Below are positions 15,530 through 22,424 of a stretch of DNA of 64,000 bases, in pieces. Below the pieces are notes generated by a model, which was not told where the DNA came from, ran no database searches, and saw only the letters and a program-made list of their open reading frames with translations. The DNA comes from Flavobacterium antarcticum DSM 19726 (GTDB taxonomy: Bacteria > Bacteroidota > Bacteroidia > Flavobacteriales > Flavobacteriaceae), in contig NZ_ATTM01000003.1 of NCBI RefSeq assembly GCF_000419685.1, forward strand, positions 62,846 to 126,845, in the 5' to 3' direction. The translations under genes were made by a program, and so were the position numbers. Numbering within the stretch: position 1 is the first letter of the stretch; every line of letters begins with the position of its first letter.

Positions 15530-18112
15530 ATGAAAAAAATCATAATTCTGCTATTCCTTCTTGGACTAAATCTGCTTTCTGCCCAAGAAAAGACCGTCGA
15601 TAAAATCTACGAATCTTTAGATCGATTTATTGAAAATCCAACGCCTGAAAGTATAAAAAAACTTGAAAGTGATGCGATTCAATTCACTAAAAAAACGAAT
15701 AAATCCAAGGATGAATTGTTGGCACTTGTTATTTTAAATTGCAACAAAGCCTATTATGAAAATAAGTTTGGAGCAACTCTAAAAGCAATTTCAACCTATG
15801 AAAATGCGTGGAAATCCTACCAAGAAAACAAACTTGAAAATTACGATATTGGCGAATATTGCTTGAAACCATTGGGAAACCTCTACACAATAGTTGGCGA
15901 TTATGAAAGTGCTGAAAACACTATCAAGCAGTATTATTATTTGGCCATATTAGAGAAAAATCAAGCACAGAAAATTGGAGCGATTCTCAATTTATCAAAT
16001 GTGTATCAAAGTTCCGGTAAAACCGATTTAGCAATCCTATTACTTGAAAAAACAATAAAAGATGAAGAACTTGCACCGTTAGAAAAAGGAAAAGCACTTA
16101 ACAACCTTGGTACAAACTACATGTTGCTCAATGATTTTGGCAAAGCCAAACAAAAACTAGAGTTGTCCTTAAAATACTTACAAAAAGAAAAGAATCAAGA
16201 AGAAGTTTTAAGCAACACTTACAGAAATCTAGCTTTCATTGAAAATAAAAATAAAAATTTTACAGAAGCAAATTCAAATTTATCAAAAGCAGAAACACTT
16301 TTATTTAGCAGTCGACAAAATCCTAGAAAAATCGCAAAATTTTTTTACGACAAAGCCTTGATTCAATTGGAACAAGGAAATGCTATTGCTTCAAGAACAA
16401 GTATAAAGCAGGTTTTTAAAACGCTACTTCCTAATTATGTGAAAGAAGGTAAAGTAGTACCCAGTAAAAAATCAGTTTATGCCGACACGGTTTTAATGGA
16501 AGCGATCGATTTACAAGCGGAAATTTATGCCCAACAAAATAAATTTCAGAATGCATTGGAATGTTATACTCTTTCCTTTTACATCGAAGATTTATTACAA
16601 ACACTACTATTTTACGAAAATTCAAAAATTATAAGTCAAGTAAGAAGTCGAAATCGTTCAGAAAAATGCATTCAGATCTACTATGTTCTTTATCAGAAAA
16701 CAAAAAACAGTAAACATTTAGAACGTGCTTTTCAATATGCAGAAAACAATAAAGCGTCTGTTTTAAAAGCAATGATTATTTCGGAAAATGTAATTTCTAT
16801 TGAAAAAAGAAAGTTGTTTGAGCAAATTCAGGAATTGAATACGTCAATTCTGAAAGAACAGCAAAAGTTTGAAAAAGCAGATATTGAAAAGATTAATCAA
16901 GCTATAAATAAGCAAAATGAATTGATGCTTTCTGTAAAATCATTAAAAGAAAACAAGCAAATTTCAAATGAAGATATTCCGCTTGAAAAGCTATTTAAAC
17001 AGTTGGAACACGACAAGACAATTTTGATTTCGTATTTTTATGGTTCGGATAAATTGTATTCATTTCTACTAGAAAATCACGCTATAAAACTTACAATTTT
17101 AGAAAATGATGCTAAATCTCAAACCTTGACAAGCGAATTTCTTGAATTTTTTAGCGATGCAAACAAGATTACGACTGATGTGAATCGCTACAATACTACT
17201 GCAAATAAATTTTATAATTATTTAAACTTACCTAAAAAGTCAAATACCGAAAACTTAATAATTCTACCTGATGGGATTTTGAATTTTGTTCCATTTGAAG
17301 CCCTAATTACTAAGAGTAAACCGACTTCTAATTTTGCAGAAATGTCCTATTTTCTGCATGATTATAAAATTGCATATAACAATTCCGCATACTTTTATCT
17401 GACCAAAAAACCATTTCACTTTAAAGAAGAAACAATTTTAGGCGTTTTTCCCATCTTTGAAAACACAAATTTGGAATTGGCGTATTCCAAAAAAGAACTA
17501 GAAGAAATCAAAGCGAATTTTAAAGGATTATATTTAGAGAAAGACAAAGCCACTTTTAATTCTTTCAAACATCATGCGGCTGAATATTCCATTCTACATC
17601 TTTCGACTCATGCTTCGTCAGGTGACATTTATACACCGGCAAGTCTAAAGTTTTATGATGAGGAAATACTCTATTCGGAATTATATAATTTAAATATTCA
17701 TCCTGATTTAGTAGTTTTAAGTGCATGCGAAACTGGAATGGGTAAATGGTATAAATCAGAAGGTGCAATGAGTATTTCTCGTGGTTTTCAATTGGCTGGA
17801 GCCAAAAATTTACTTTTTTCTTTGTGGAAAGTAAATGATTACACCACTTCGGTTTTTATGGAAAAGTTTTATAAAAACTTAAAAAAGAGCGGCAATTATA
17901 GGGAAGCGAATCATCAAGCAAAATTAGATTTTCTCAACGATGAAGCCATTTCAAATTCTAAAAAATCGCCTTATTACTGGAGTGCAATGGTATATTATGG
18001 GACTATGGAAAGCAAGTCAGATTCTAATTATTTAGTATATATTTTGGTATTTTTGGGAGCAATTGCCTTAATTTTACTTTTACGAAAATTTATAAAAGGT
18101 GTAAAGAAATAG
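15530..18112 (+). CDS. exported, membrane-anchored TPR-CHAT protease
   Basis: An 860-residue protein from ATG 15530; the frame is open upstream only inside the previous gene. Residues 1-20 are a signal peptide (IIILLFLLGLNLLSAQ). About residues 95-255 hold four or so TPR units (GNLYTIVGDYESAENTIKQY, LNLSNVYQSSGKTDLAILLL, ALNNLGTNYMLLNDFGKAKQ). The C-terminal third is a CHAT (caspase HetF Associated with TPRs) peptidase domain. His694 lies in LHLSTHA and Cys733 in LSACETG, the intact catalytic dyad, with GFQLAGAKNLLFSLW and the closing PYYWSAMVYYG. A single membrane helix follows, then the basic tail RKFIKGVKK. Signal peptide plus C-terminal anchor place the protease outside the cytoplasm, facing the periplasm. 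This differs from the soluble cytoplasmic CHAT proteases of CRISPR and gasdermin systems. Confidence 0.9.
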   Translation: MKKIIILLFLLGLNLLSAQEKTVDKIYESLDRFIENPTPESIKKLESDAIQFTKKTNKSKDELLALVILNCNKAYYENKFGATLKAISTYENAWKSYQENKLENYDIGEYCLKPLGNLYTIVGDYESAENTIKQYYYLAILEKNQAQKIGAILNLSNVYQSSGKTDLAILLLEKTIKDEELAPLEKGKALNNLGTNYMLLNDFGKAKQKLELSLKYLQKEKNQEEVLSNTYRNLAFIENKNKNFTEANSNLSKAETLLFSSRQNPRKIAKFFYDKALIQLEQGNAIASRTSIKQVFKTLLPNYVKEGKVVPSKKSVYADTVLMEAIDLQAEIYAQQNKFQNALECYTLSFYIEDLLQTLLFYENSKIISQVRSRNRSEKCIQIYYVLYQKTKNSKHLERAFQYAENNKASVLKAMIISENVISIEKRKLFEQIQELNTSILKEQQKFEKADIEKINQAINKQNELMLSVKSLKENKQISNEDIPLEKLFKQLEHDKTILISYFYGSDKLYSFLLENHAIKLTILENDAKSQTLTSEFLEFFSDANKITTDVNRYNTTANKFYNYLNLPKKSNTENLIILPDGILNFVPFEALITKSKPTSNFAEMSYFLHDYKIAYNNSAYFYLTKKPFHFKEETILGVFPIFENTNLELAYSKKELEEIKANFKGLYLEKDKATFNSFKHHAAEYSILHLSTHASSGDIYTPASLKFYDEEILYSELYNLNIHPDLVVLSACETGMGKWYKSEGAMSISRGFQLAGAKNLLFSLWKVNDYTTSVFMEKFYKNLKKSGNYREANHQAKLDFLNDEAISNSKKSPYYWSAMVYYGTMESKSDSNYLVYILVFLGAIALILLLRKFIKGVKK

Positions 18113-18125
18113 TACAGTAATAGTT

Positions 18126-18569
18126 ATGAAAAGAGTACAGGAAATTTTGAAAAAAGAAAAGTATAAAAAGATAAAATTCAAAGTCACTAAAACGCAACAT
18201 CTTACCGTAAAAGCAACTATTAATGGTGTAAAAGGAGATTTTATTCTAGATACGGGTGCTTCAAACAGTTGTGTTGGATTTGAAAGTATCGAACTTTTTA
18301 AACTGAAAGCAAGTAACTCAAAAACAAAAGCTTCTGGTGCTGGTGCGACCGGAATGTTGACCCAAATTGCCAAAGAGAATCAATTGCAAATTGGTTCTTG
18401 GAAATGTCCTGATTTTCACCTTGTGATTTTCGATTTATCACATGTAAATGAAGCTTTACGCCAACATAAAACAAAAGAAGTACAAGGAATTATTGGTGCA
18501 GATGTATTGCTTGAAGGCGAAGCTATAATTGACTATTCAAGTAAGTATTTGTATTTGAAAAAACTATAA
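18126..18569 (+). CDS. retropepsin-like aspartic protease
   Basis: A 147-residue single-domain clan AA protease. The active-site motif is FILDTGASNSCV with catalytic Asp42 (D-T-G at 42-44). A flap-like glycine-rich segment KASGAGATGMLTQ follows, and the second conserved motif is GIIGADVLLEGEAIIDY. One domain carries one catalytic Asp, so activity would need a homodimer, as in retropepsins. No signal peptide is seen; the N-terminus is strongly basic. It starts 13 bp after the CHAT gene and is therefore probably in the same operon. Its stop overlaps the convergent LuxE-like gene. The substrate is unknown. Confidence 0.88.
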   Translation: MKRVQEILKKEKYKKIKFKVTKTQHLTVKATINGVKGDFILDTGASNSCVGFESIELFKLKASNSKTKASGAGATGMLTQIAKENQLQIGSWKCPDFHLVIFDLSHVNEALRQHKTKEVQGIIGADVLLEGEAIIDYSSKYLYLKKL

Positions 18570-19544
18570 CACCATCAAGTTGCAACCACGAATATCCGAA
18601 TTATCAAAACGACCTAAAACTTCAAAAGAACCGTTGTCGTATTTTTTTCCTAAATCTTGAGTAGCGATAAAGGAACACGAATTGATGTTCGCCAAATCAA
18701 TTACATTGATACCACCTGTTTTTCCGTTTGCAATGTAAGTCAATGCATCTTCCGTGTCGCGAATGTGAATTTGCATCCAAGCTGGACATTCAAAAATTCC
18801 TTCTCCTAATGAATACGCTTGTGAAAGTAATTCCGTCATTCCATACTCTGAATGAATGGCTTTTACGCCAAAACCTTTCGTCAGTATTGCATGCAATTCT
18901 TCCCGAATCATTTCTTTTCGACGGCCTTTCATTCCGCCGGTTTCCATGATAATGGTGTTTTCTAATTTGAAATTTTTCTTTTCAATTAAATCCAGTAAAG
19001 CAAACGTAACGCCAATCAATAAAACGTTCTTGTTCTCCCATTCTTGTTCTAATAATTTACGTACCAAAGCATCATAATCATTCAAGTAAAAACCACTATC
19101 CGAATTATTCGAAAGTTCAATCAAATCTTCTACCATGTGAATTAACGACGAACCTTGACGCTCTAAATAAGAAGGCAAAAGTGCTAGAACAGTATAGTCT
19201 TCAATATTTCCATAAAATTGAGAAAAAGCTTGTCGGTAACTTTGTTCGTATAAACGTACATCAGTCACTAAGTGCCGACTCGTAACAGCACCCGTAGTAC
19301 CAGAACTTGTAAATACAGTTTGAGGCGTATCTAAATTAGAAACTACTTCGTGGCTTTTAAAAAATTGAATCGGTAAAAAAGGAATTTGCTTTAACGACTT
19401 AACCGACTGTTTGTCTTGACGTACTAAATCGCAAAATTCGCGATAAACGGCATTGTTATCATATTGAAAACGAAACACTTTTAGCGCTGTTTTCTCAAAT
19501 TGTTTGGAAGATGAAATGTTAAATATGTCTTCGGAAGTAATCAA
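18564..19544 (-). CDS. LuxE/PaaK-like acyl-protein synthetase (adenylating enzyme)
   Basis: A protein of about 326 residues from the LuxE/PaaK adenylate-forming group, which activate a carboxylic acid with ATP. The phosphate-binding loop FTSSGTTGAVTSRH is seen near residue 80. IIMETGGMKGRRKEM and the motif HSEYGMTELLSQAY (substrate/adenylate site) follow. The reading frame could begin with TTG at 19559, but that codon lies inside an exact -7 promoter box. The next TTG at 19544 (protein beginning ITSEDIFNI after the initiator) is therefore preferred; no ATG is close. The gene is monocistronic. In flavobacteria such genes are often called acyl transferases, and the natural acid is not known. 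Confidence 0.8.
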   Translation of the reverse strand: MITSEDIFNISSSKQFEKTALKVFRFQYDNNAVYREFCDLVRQDKQSVKSLKQIPFLPIQFFKSHEVVSNLDTPQTVFTSSGTTGAVTSRHLVTDVRLYEQSYRQAFSQFYGNIEDYTVLALLPSYLERQGSSLIHMVEDLIELSNNSDSGFYLNDYDALVRKLLEQEWENKNVLLIGVTFALLDLIEKKNFKLENTIIMETGGMKGRRKEMIREELHAILTKGFGVKAIHSEYGMTELLSQAYSLGEGIFECPAWMQIHIRDTEDALTYIANGKTGGINVIDLANINSCSFIATQDLGKKYDNGSFEVLGRFDNSDIRGCNLMVL

Positions 19545-19556
19545 TCTTTTTTTTTG

Positions 19557-19564
19557 CAAAAGTA
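19557..19564 (-). promoter_or_regulatory. -7 promoter box of the LuxE-like gene
   Basis: TACTTTTG on the minus strand matches TAnnTTTG exactly. It overlaps the upstream TTG codon and so decides the start. Transcription would begin only a few bases before the TTG at 19544. Confidence 0.55.
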
Positions 19565-19590
19565 AGAATTAAACAATGAAAATTAAGCAT

Positions 19591-19624
19591 AAAAAAAGCC
19601 CCAACGTTAATTGGAGCTTTTTAC
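19591..19624 (-). terminator. intrinsic terminator of the T9SS gene at 19641
   Basis: On the minus strand AAAAGCTCCAA pairs with TTGGGGCTTTT (one G-U pair) around a TTAACG loop, and a long T run follows. Confidence 0.88.
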
Positions 19625-19640
19625 TATTTTGAAAAAGTAA

Positions 19641-20492
19641 TTATTTGATCACTAATTTTCTTGTAGCTGTATTTCCGTCTTCAGTAATTTTTACGATGTA
19701 AACACCACTTTTTAAGTTAGAAACATTTACAGCATTCGTTGTAGAAGTTTTGATCACTTGTTTTCCTAATACATCATAAACAACTACGTCTTTTGTAGTG
19801 TTAGCTGATGTGTTAATGAAGAAAGTTCCGTTAGTTACTGGATTTGGGTAAATTTTTAAACCTTCGATTTGGTTTTGGTTTACACCTAAAGTTGATCCTG
19901 AAACTGTAAAATTATCAATTCTCCATGCTCCACCAGTACTATATGTTGAAGTTGCCCCAACTGCTGCATATTCCGCTGTTGCTGGTGCAAATATTGATAC
20001 AATTCTAAATCTAAAATTAACAGCATTATCAGCTCCTGATGGAAGTGCTAATGTCACCGGATTTGCGAAATCATTTGCAACAGCTCCACCATTATTACCA
20101 AAAACTACCCACGTAGCTCCATCTGTGGAATATTCAAATTGTTGCCATTTTGACCCTGTATTAGAAGATCTTGGATCAAAAGTAATTCCGATAGAAGAAA
20201 ATCCAACAGTACTTAGATTAAATTGATAACCTGCAGTACCTGAAGCGGTAGCTTGTTCAGGAAATGATTTAATGCTATATGCTTTTCCTGTTGATGGATT
20301 CCCACCTGGCATATTACCACTATTTAAATTGTCTTCTACTCCGCCGATTGTTACAAATGTACCTACACCACTTGATGATACCATTGCAGCAGCTGGCGTA
20401 GCAGCATCGAAATCCCATTGAGCAATTGTAGATTGAGCATTAGCTCCAAATGCTAAGGCTACTGAAAATAATAAAGTGTAGAATTTTTTCAT
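19641..20492 (-). CDS. type IX-secreted protein with type A sorting domain
   Basis: A 283-residue secreted protein. The signal peptide ends FGANAQ at residue 20. The body is Ser/Gly/Ala-rich and beta-type, with the phrases TIAQWDFDA, FSSIGITFDPRSS, WQQFEYSTDGATWVVFG and GAWRIDNFTVSG. That pattern is seen in secreted lamin-tail or nuclease-associated beta-sandwich domains, but no catalytic motif is present. Residues 209-283 are a T9SS type A C-terminal domain (LKIYPNPVTNGTFFI, VVVYDVLGKQVIKT, GVYIVKITEDGNTATRKLVIK). The CTD is removed on export and the protein is released or attached at the cell surface. It has its own -7 box and terminator. Confidence 0.88.
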   Translation of the reverse strand: MKKFYTLLFSVALAFGANAQSTIAQWDFDAATPAAAMVSSSGVGTFVTIGGVEDNLNSGNMPGGNPSTGKAYSIKSFPEQATASGTAGYQFNLSTVGFSSIGITFDPRSSNTGSKWQQFEYSTDGATWVVFGNNGGAVANDFANPVTLALPSGADNAVNFRFRIVSIFAPATAEYAAVGATSTYSTGGAWRIDNFTVSGSTLGVNQNQIEGLKIYPNPVTNGTFFINTSANTTKDVVVYDVLGKQVIKTSTTNAVNVSNLKSGVYIVKITEDGNTATRKLVIK

Positions 20493-20516
20493 GTTTTATT
20501 TTTTTAATTATTAAGG

Positions 20517-20524
20517 CAAAGATA
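20517..20524 (-). promoter_or_regulatory. -7 promoter box of the T9SS gene at 19641
   Basis: TATCTTTG on the minus strand is an exact -7 consensus, 24 bp before the ATG. A TTG at 20551-20549 is a possible -33 element with a long spacer. Confidence 0.55.
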
Positions 20525-20596
20525 AGAAGTATTTTGTTTAGTTATAAACAATCAATGTAAAATTATTATTAAATTATAACAATTTATCATTATTAA

Positions 20597-20929
20597 CTAC
20601 TTGACAATCAATTTACGAGTAGCTGTAGCATCGCCTTCTTTGATTTTAATTATGTACACGCCTGAATTTAGTGCCCCAATATTCACTTCCTTATTGTTTA
20701 CGTTTAAATTGGTCTGCAGAACCAATTTCCCTAAAACATCATAAATACTAATCTCTTTCGCAGCAGAATTTTTAGAAGTAATATATATTTTACCGTTTGT
20801 AACCGGATTGGGATAGAAGTTCAAATTCTCAATCGCAACAGACGAGGTGCTTTTTGGCTCTTGAGCTTGTACAGCGCCAAAAGCGAAAAACAGTGTGAGT
20901 AGTAATGAATAAAAGTATTTTTGTGTCAT
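20597..20929 (-). CDS. minimal T9SS protein: signal peptide plus sorting domain only
   Basis: A 110-residue protein with a signal peptide ending AVQAQ (residues 1-22), a ten-residue linker EPKSTSSVAI, and then a complete type A T9SS C-terminal domain. The CTD shows NLNFYPNPVTNGKIYI, ISIYDVLGKLVLQTN and SGVYIIKIKEGDATATRKLIVK. No passenger domain exists, so after removal of the signal and CTD almost nothing would be left. The CTD is closely similar to that of the next gene (YPNPVTNG, YDVLGK, SGVYI-KI-E-ATRKL-VK). It has its own -7 box. It could be a decayed cargo gene, or a small regulator or competitor of the sorting machinery. Confidence 0.82.
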   Translation of the reverse strand: MTQKYFYSLLLTLFFAFGAVQAQEPKSTSSVAIENLNFYPNPVTNGKIYITSKNSAAKEISIYDVLGKLVLQTNLNVNNKEVNIGALNSGVYIIKIKEGDATATRKLIVK

Positions 20930-20949
20930 TTGATTTCAATTTGGTACTA

Positions 20950-20957
20950 CAAAAGTA
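20950..20957 (-). promoter_or_regulatory. -7 promoter box of the sorting-domain-only gene
   Basis: TACTTTTG on the minus strand matches TAnnTTTG, 20 bp before the ATG. This shows that the short gene has its own promoter and is not just the tail of the upstream unit. Confidence 0.55.
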
Positions 20958-20990
20958 TAAAATATATTTTCAAACATTCCAAAAATTATA

Positions 20991-21025
20991 CCAAAAAAAG
21001 CATCCGCCATTATGACGAATGCTTT
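20991..21025 (-). terminator. intrinsic terminator of the beta-helix lipoprotein gene
   Basis: A 12-bp stem (AAAGCATTCGTC / GGCGGATGCTTT, two G-U pairs) with loop ATAAT is followed by seven T residues on the minus strand, 25 bp after the stop. Confidence 0.9.
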
Positions 21026-21050
21026 CCATTAACTAAACCCTCATTTTATC

Positions 21051-22235
21051 TTAGAAACCTATCGCCCATTCCGAAGCCCAAGATGGTTTTCCCGCTCCAG
21101 CACCTGCTCCAGTTGAAGCTCCTTCTGTAATTCCAGCAGAAACATCAGTACTTGCTCCAGCAGTATTTTTACCTTTGAATGAAGTACTAATTTCATTGAA
21201 AGTTACATTTGAAATTTTTAACGCTGATCCAACGAAAGCAAGCGTTTCATCATGCTCAATGTCAGCTCCTACTTTCCATTGGCTTAAATATACATTTGTA
21301 AAAATTGCTTTTGTTCCTCGTCTTAATTTGATTGCTGCATTTTCGGCAAAATTAGCAGCATCAGCTGTACTTCCAGGTCCGATTAAAGAAATATTTGTAA
21401 TCGATGGATTGGCAATTGGCGTATTCGCAAAACCAAATTCAAAATTATCAGCTTCAATTCCTCTATTTCCTTTGCCAAAATCTAATCTTCCGTACCAGTT
21501 TGTGTTTGTTCCATTCCAACCTTCAGTCCAATCAAATTGATCATCTTCGTTTCCAATAGAAATCAAATTTGACGTATTTACAGTTCCTCCAAAAAATTCA
21601 AAACCGTCATCCGATCCGTGAATCGCTTGCACATTTTGAAATACGGTTCCTGAACCAACTCCAAATAATGAAACTCCGTTAAATTCTTTTTCACTGTTGA
21701 AAGCCGCTCCCGCATATTCCACAATTAAATACGTGATTGAACCTGAACTATCATTGTTAATTGTTCCACCGTAAGTTAAATCTGCAACTTCTGATTGAGC
21801 CGTTGTCATTCCGCCCGAAACTCTATTTATCGGTGCTTTTCCACAAATTACTAAACCACCCCAATCTCCAGGTGCTTTTGTAGCCAGTCCACTTGTCATA
21901 ATAACCGGTTTTGCAGCCGTTCCATTCACATTTATTTTTCCTCCTTGAGCAACCGCAATATAAGCAGAAGTACCGCCTAAACCTTCAATCTTTGTTCCAG
22001 CAGGAATTGTAAGAATTGCACCACTATTAATTTGGATTTTTCCAGTTAATTTGTAAACTTTTGAAGCATCTAAAGTTACTACTCCTTCTGTTATTGTTCC
22101 TTTAAAATCGTTTGGATTTACTACAAACCCTGAAGTCGGTTCCGTTGCTTTTCCGTTGTCGTCTGATGTACAGCTTGTGAAAAATGCCGCACTAATTGCT
22201 AAGATTCCAAATACTTTTCTCAATGTTGTTTTCAT
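21051..22235 (-). CDS. beta-helix surface lipoprotein paired with TonB receptor
   Basis: A 394-residue lipoprotein. The signal peptide ends FFTSC (Cys22), followed by the acidic TSDDNG. The body has the rungs of a right-handed parallel beta-helix (QINSGAILTIPAGTKIEG, GGKINVNGTAAKPVIMTSG, GTVFQNVQAIHGSDDGFEFFGG, DNFEFGFANTPIANPSITNISLIG). Relatives in databases are often mislabelled multidrug transporter. A Gly/Ala/Ser-rich stretch of about 30 residues precedes the end. The gene has the same 12-bp upstream motif, at the same spacing to the -7 box, as the TonB receptor gene. The two are therefore probably co-regulated and act together at the cell surface. The ligand is unknown. Confidence 0.82.
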   Translation of the reverse strand: MKTTLRKVFGILAISAAFFTSCTSDDNGKATEPTSGFVVNPNDFKGTITEGVVTLDASKVYKLTGKIQINSGAILTIPAGTKIEGLGGTSAYIAVAQGGKINVNGTAAKPVIMTSGLATKAPGDWGGLVICGKAPINRVSGGMTTAQSEVADLTYGGTINNDSSGSITYLIVEYAGAAFNSEKEFNGVSLFGVGSGTVFQNVQAIHGSDDGFEFFGGTVNTSNLISIGNEDDQFDWTEGWNGTNTNWYGRLDFGKGNRGIEADNFEFGFANTPIANPSITNISLIGPGSTADAANFAENAAIKLRRGTKAIFTNVYLSQWKVGADIEHDETLAFVGSALKISNVTFNEISTSFKGKNTAGASTDVSAGITEGASTGAGAGAGKPSWASEWAIGF

Positions 22236-22262
22236 TTGTTATAGTTATGTTTAATTATGAAG

Positions 22263-22299
22263 CAAATATCAGCCAACTATTTTCTTTTGGCGTTAAGTT
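22263..22299 (-). promoter_or_regulatory. promoter with shared 12-mer, beta-helix lipoprotein
   Basis: On the minus strand AACTTAACGCCA (22299-22288) is followed by exactly 17 bases and then GATATTTG (22270-22263), a 7/8 match to the -7 box, 27 bp before the ATG. The TonB receptor promoter has the identical 12-mer and spacer. The position is that of a class II activator site replacing the -33 element; the adjacent PhoB-like regulator is the obvious candidate. Confidence 0.65.
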
Positions 22300-22372
22300 A
22301 AAATCATGGAATGATTATCAAACTTTAAGCTAAAGATTAACCCAATGTTACCAAGTTAACTTACCGTTTTAA

Positions 22373-22403
22373 ACAAAAAAAGAGCCGTATTTCTACGACT
22401 CTT
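22373..22403 (-). terminator. intrinsic terminator of the TonB receptor gene
   Basis: A 10-bp stem (AAGAGTCGTA / TACGGCTCTT, one G-U pair) with a GAAA tetraloop is followed by seven T residues on the minus strand. Confidence 0.9.
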
Positions 22404-22424
22404 ACTTTCTATATTTTACCGTTT

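Noticed and set aside
15530..18569. CHAT protein as part of a CRISPR or gasdermin defence system
   Set aside because: No CRISPR array, Cas or gasdermin-like gene is present, and the signal peptide and anchor place the protease outside the cytoplasm.
21071..21160. Gly/Ala/Ser-rich tract near the end of the beta-helix lipoprotein as a frameshift scar
   Set aside because: The frame is open to a proper stop with a terminator directly after; the tract looks like a flexible linker.
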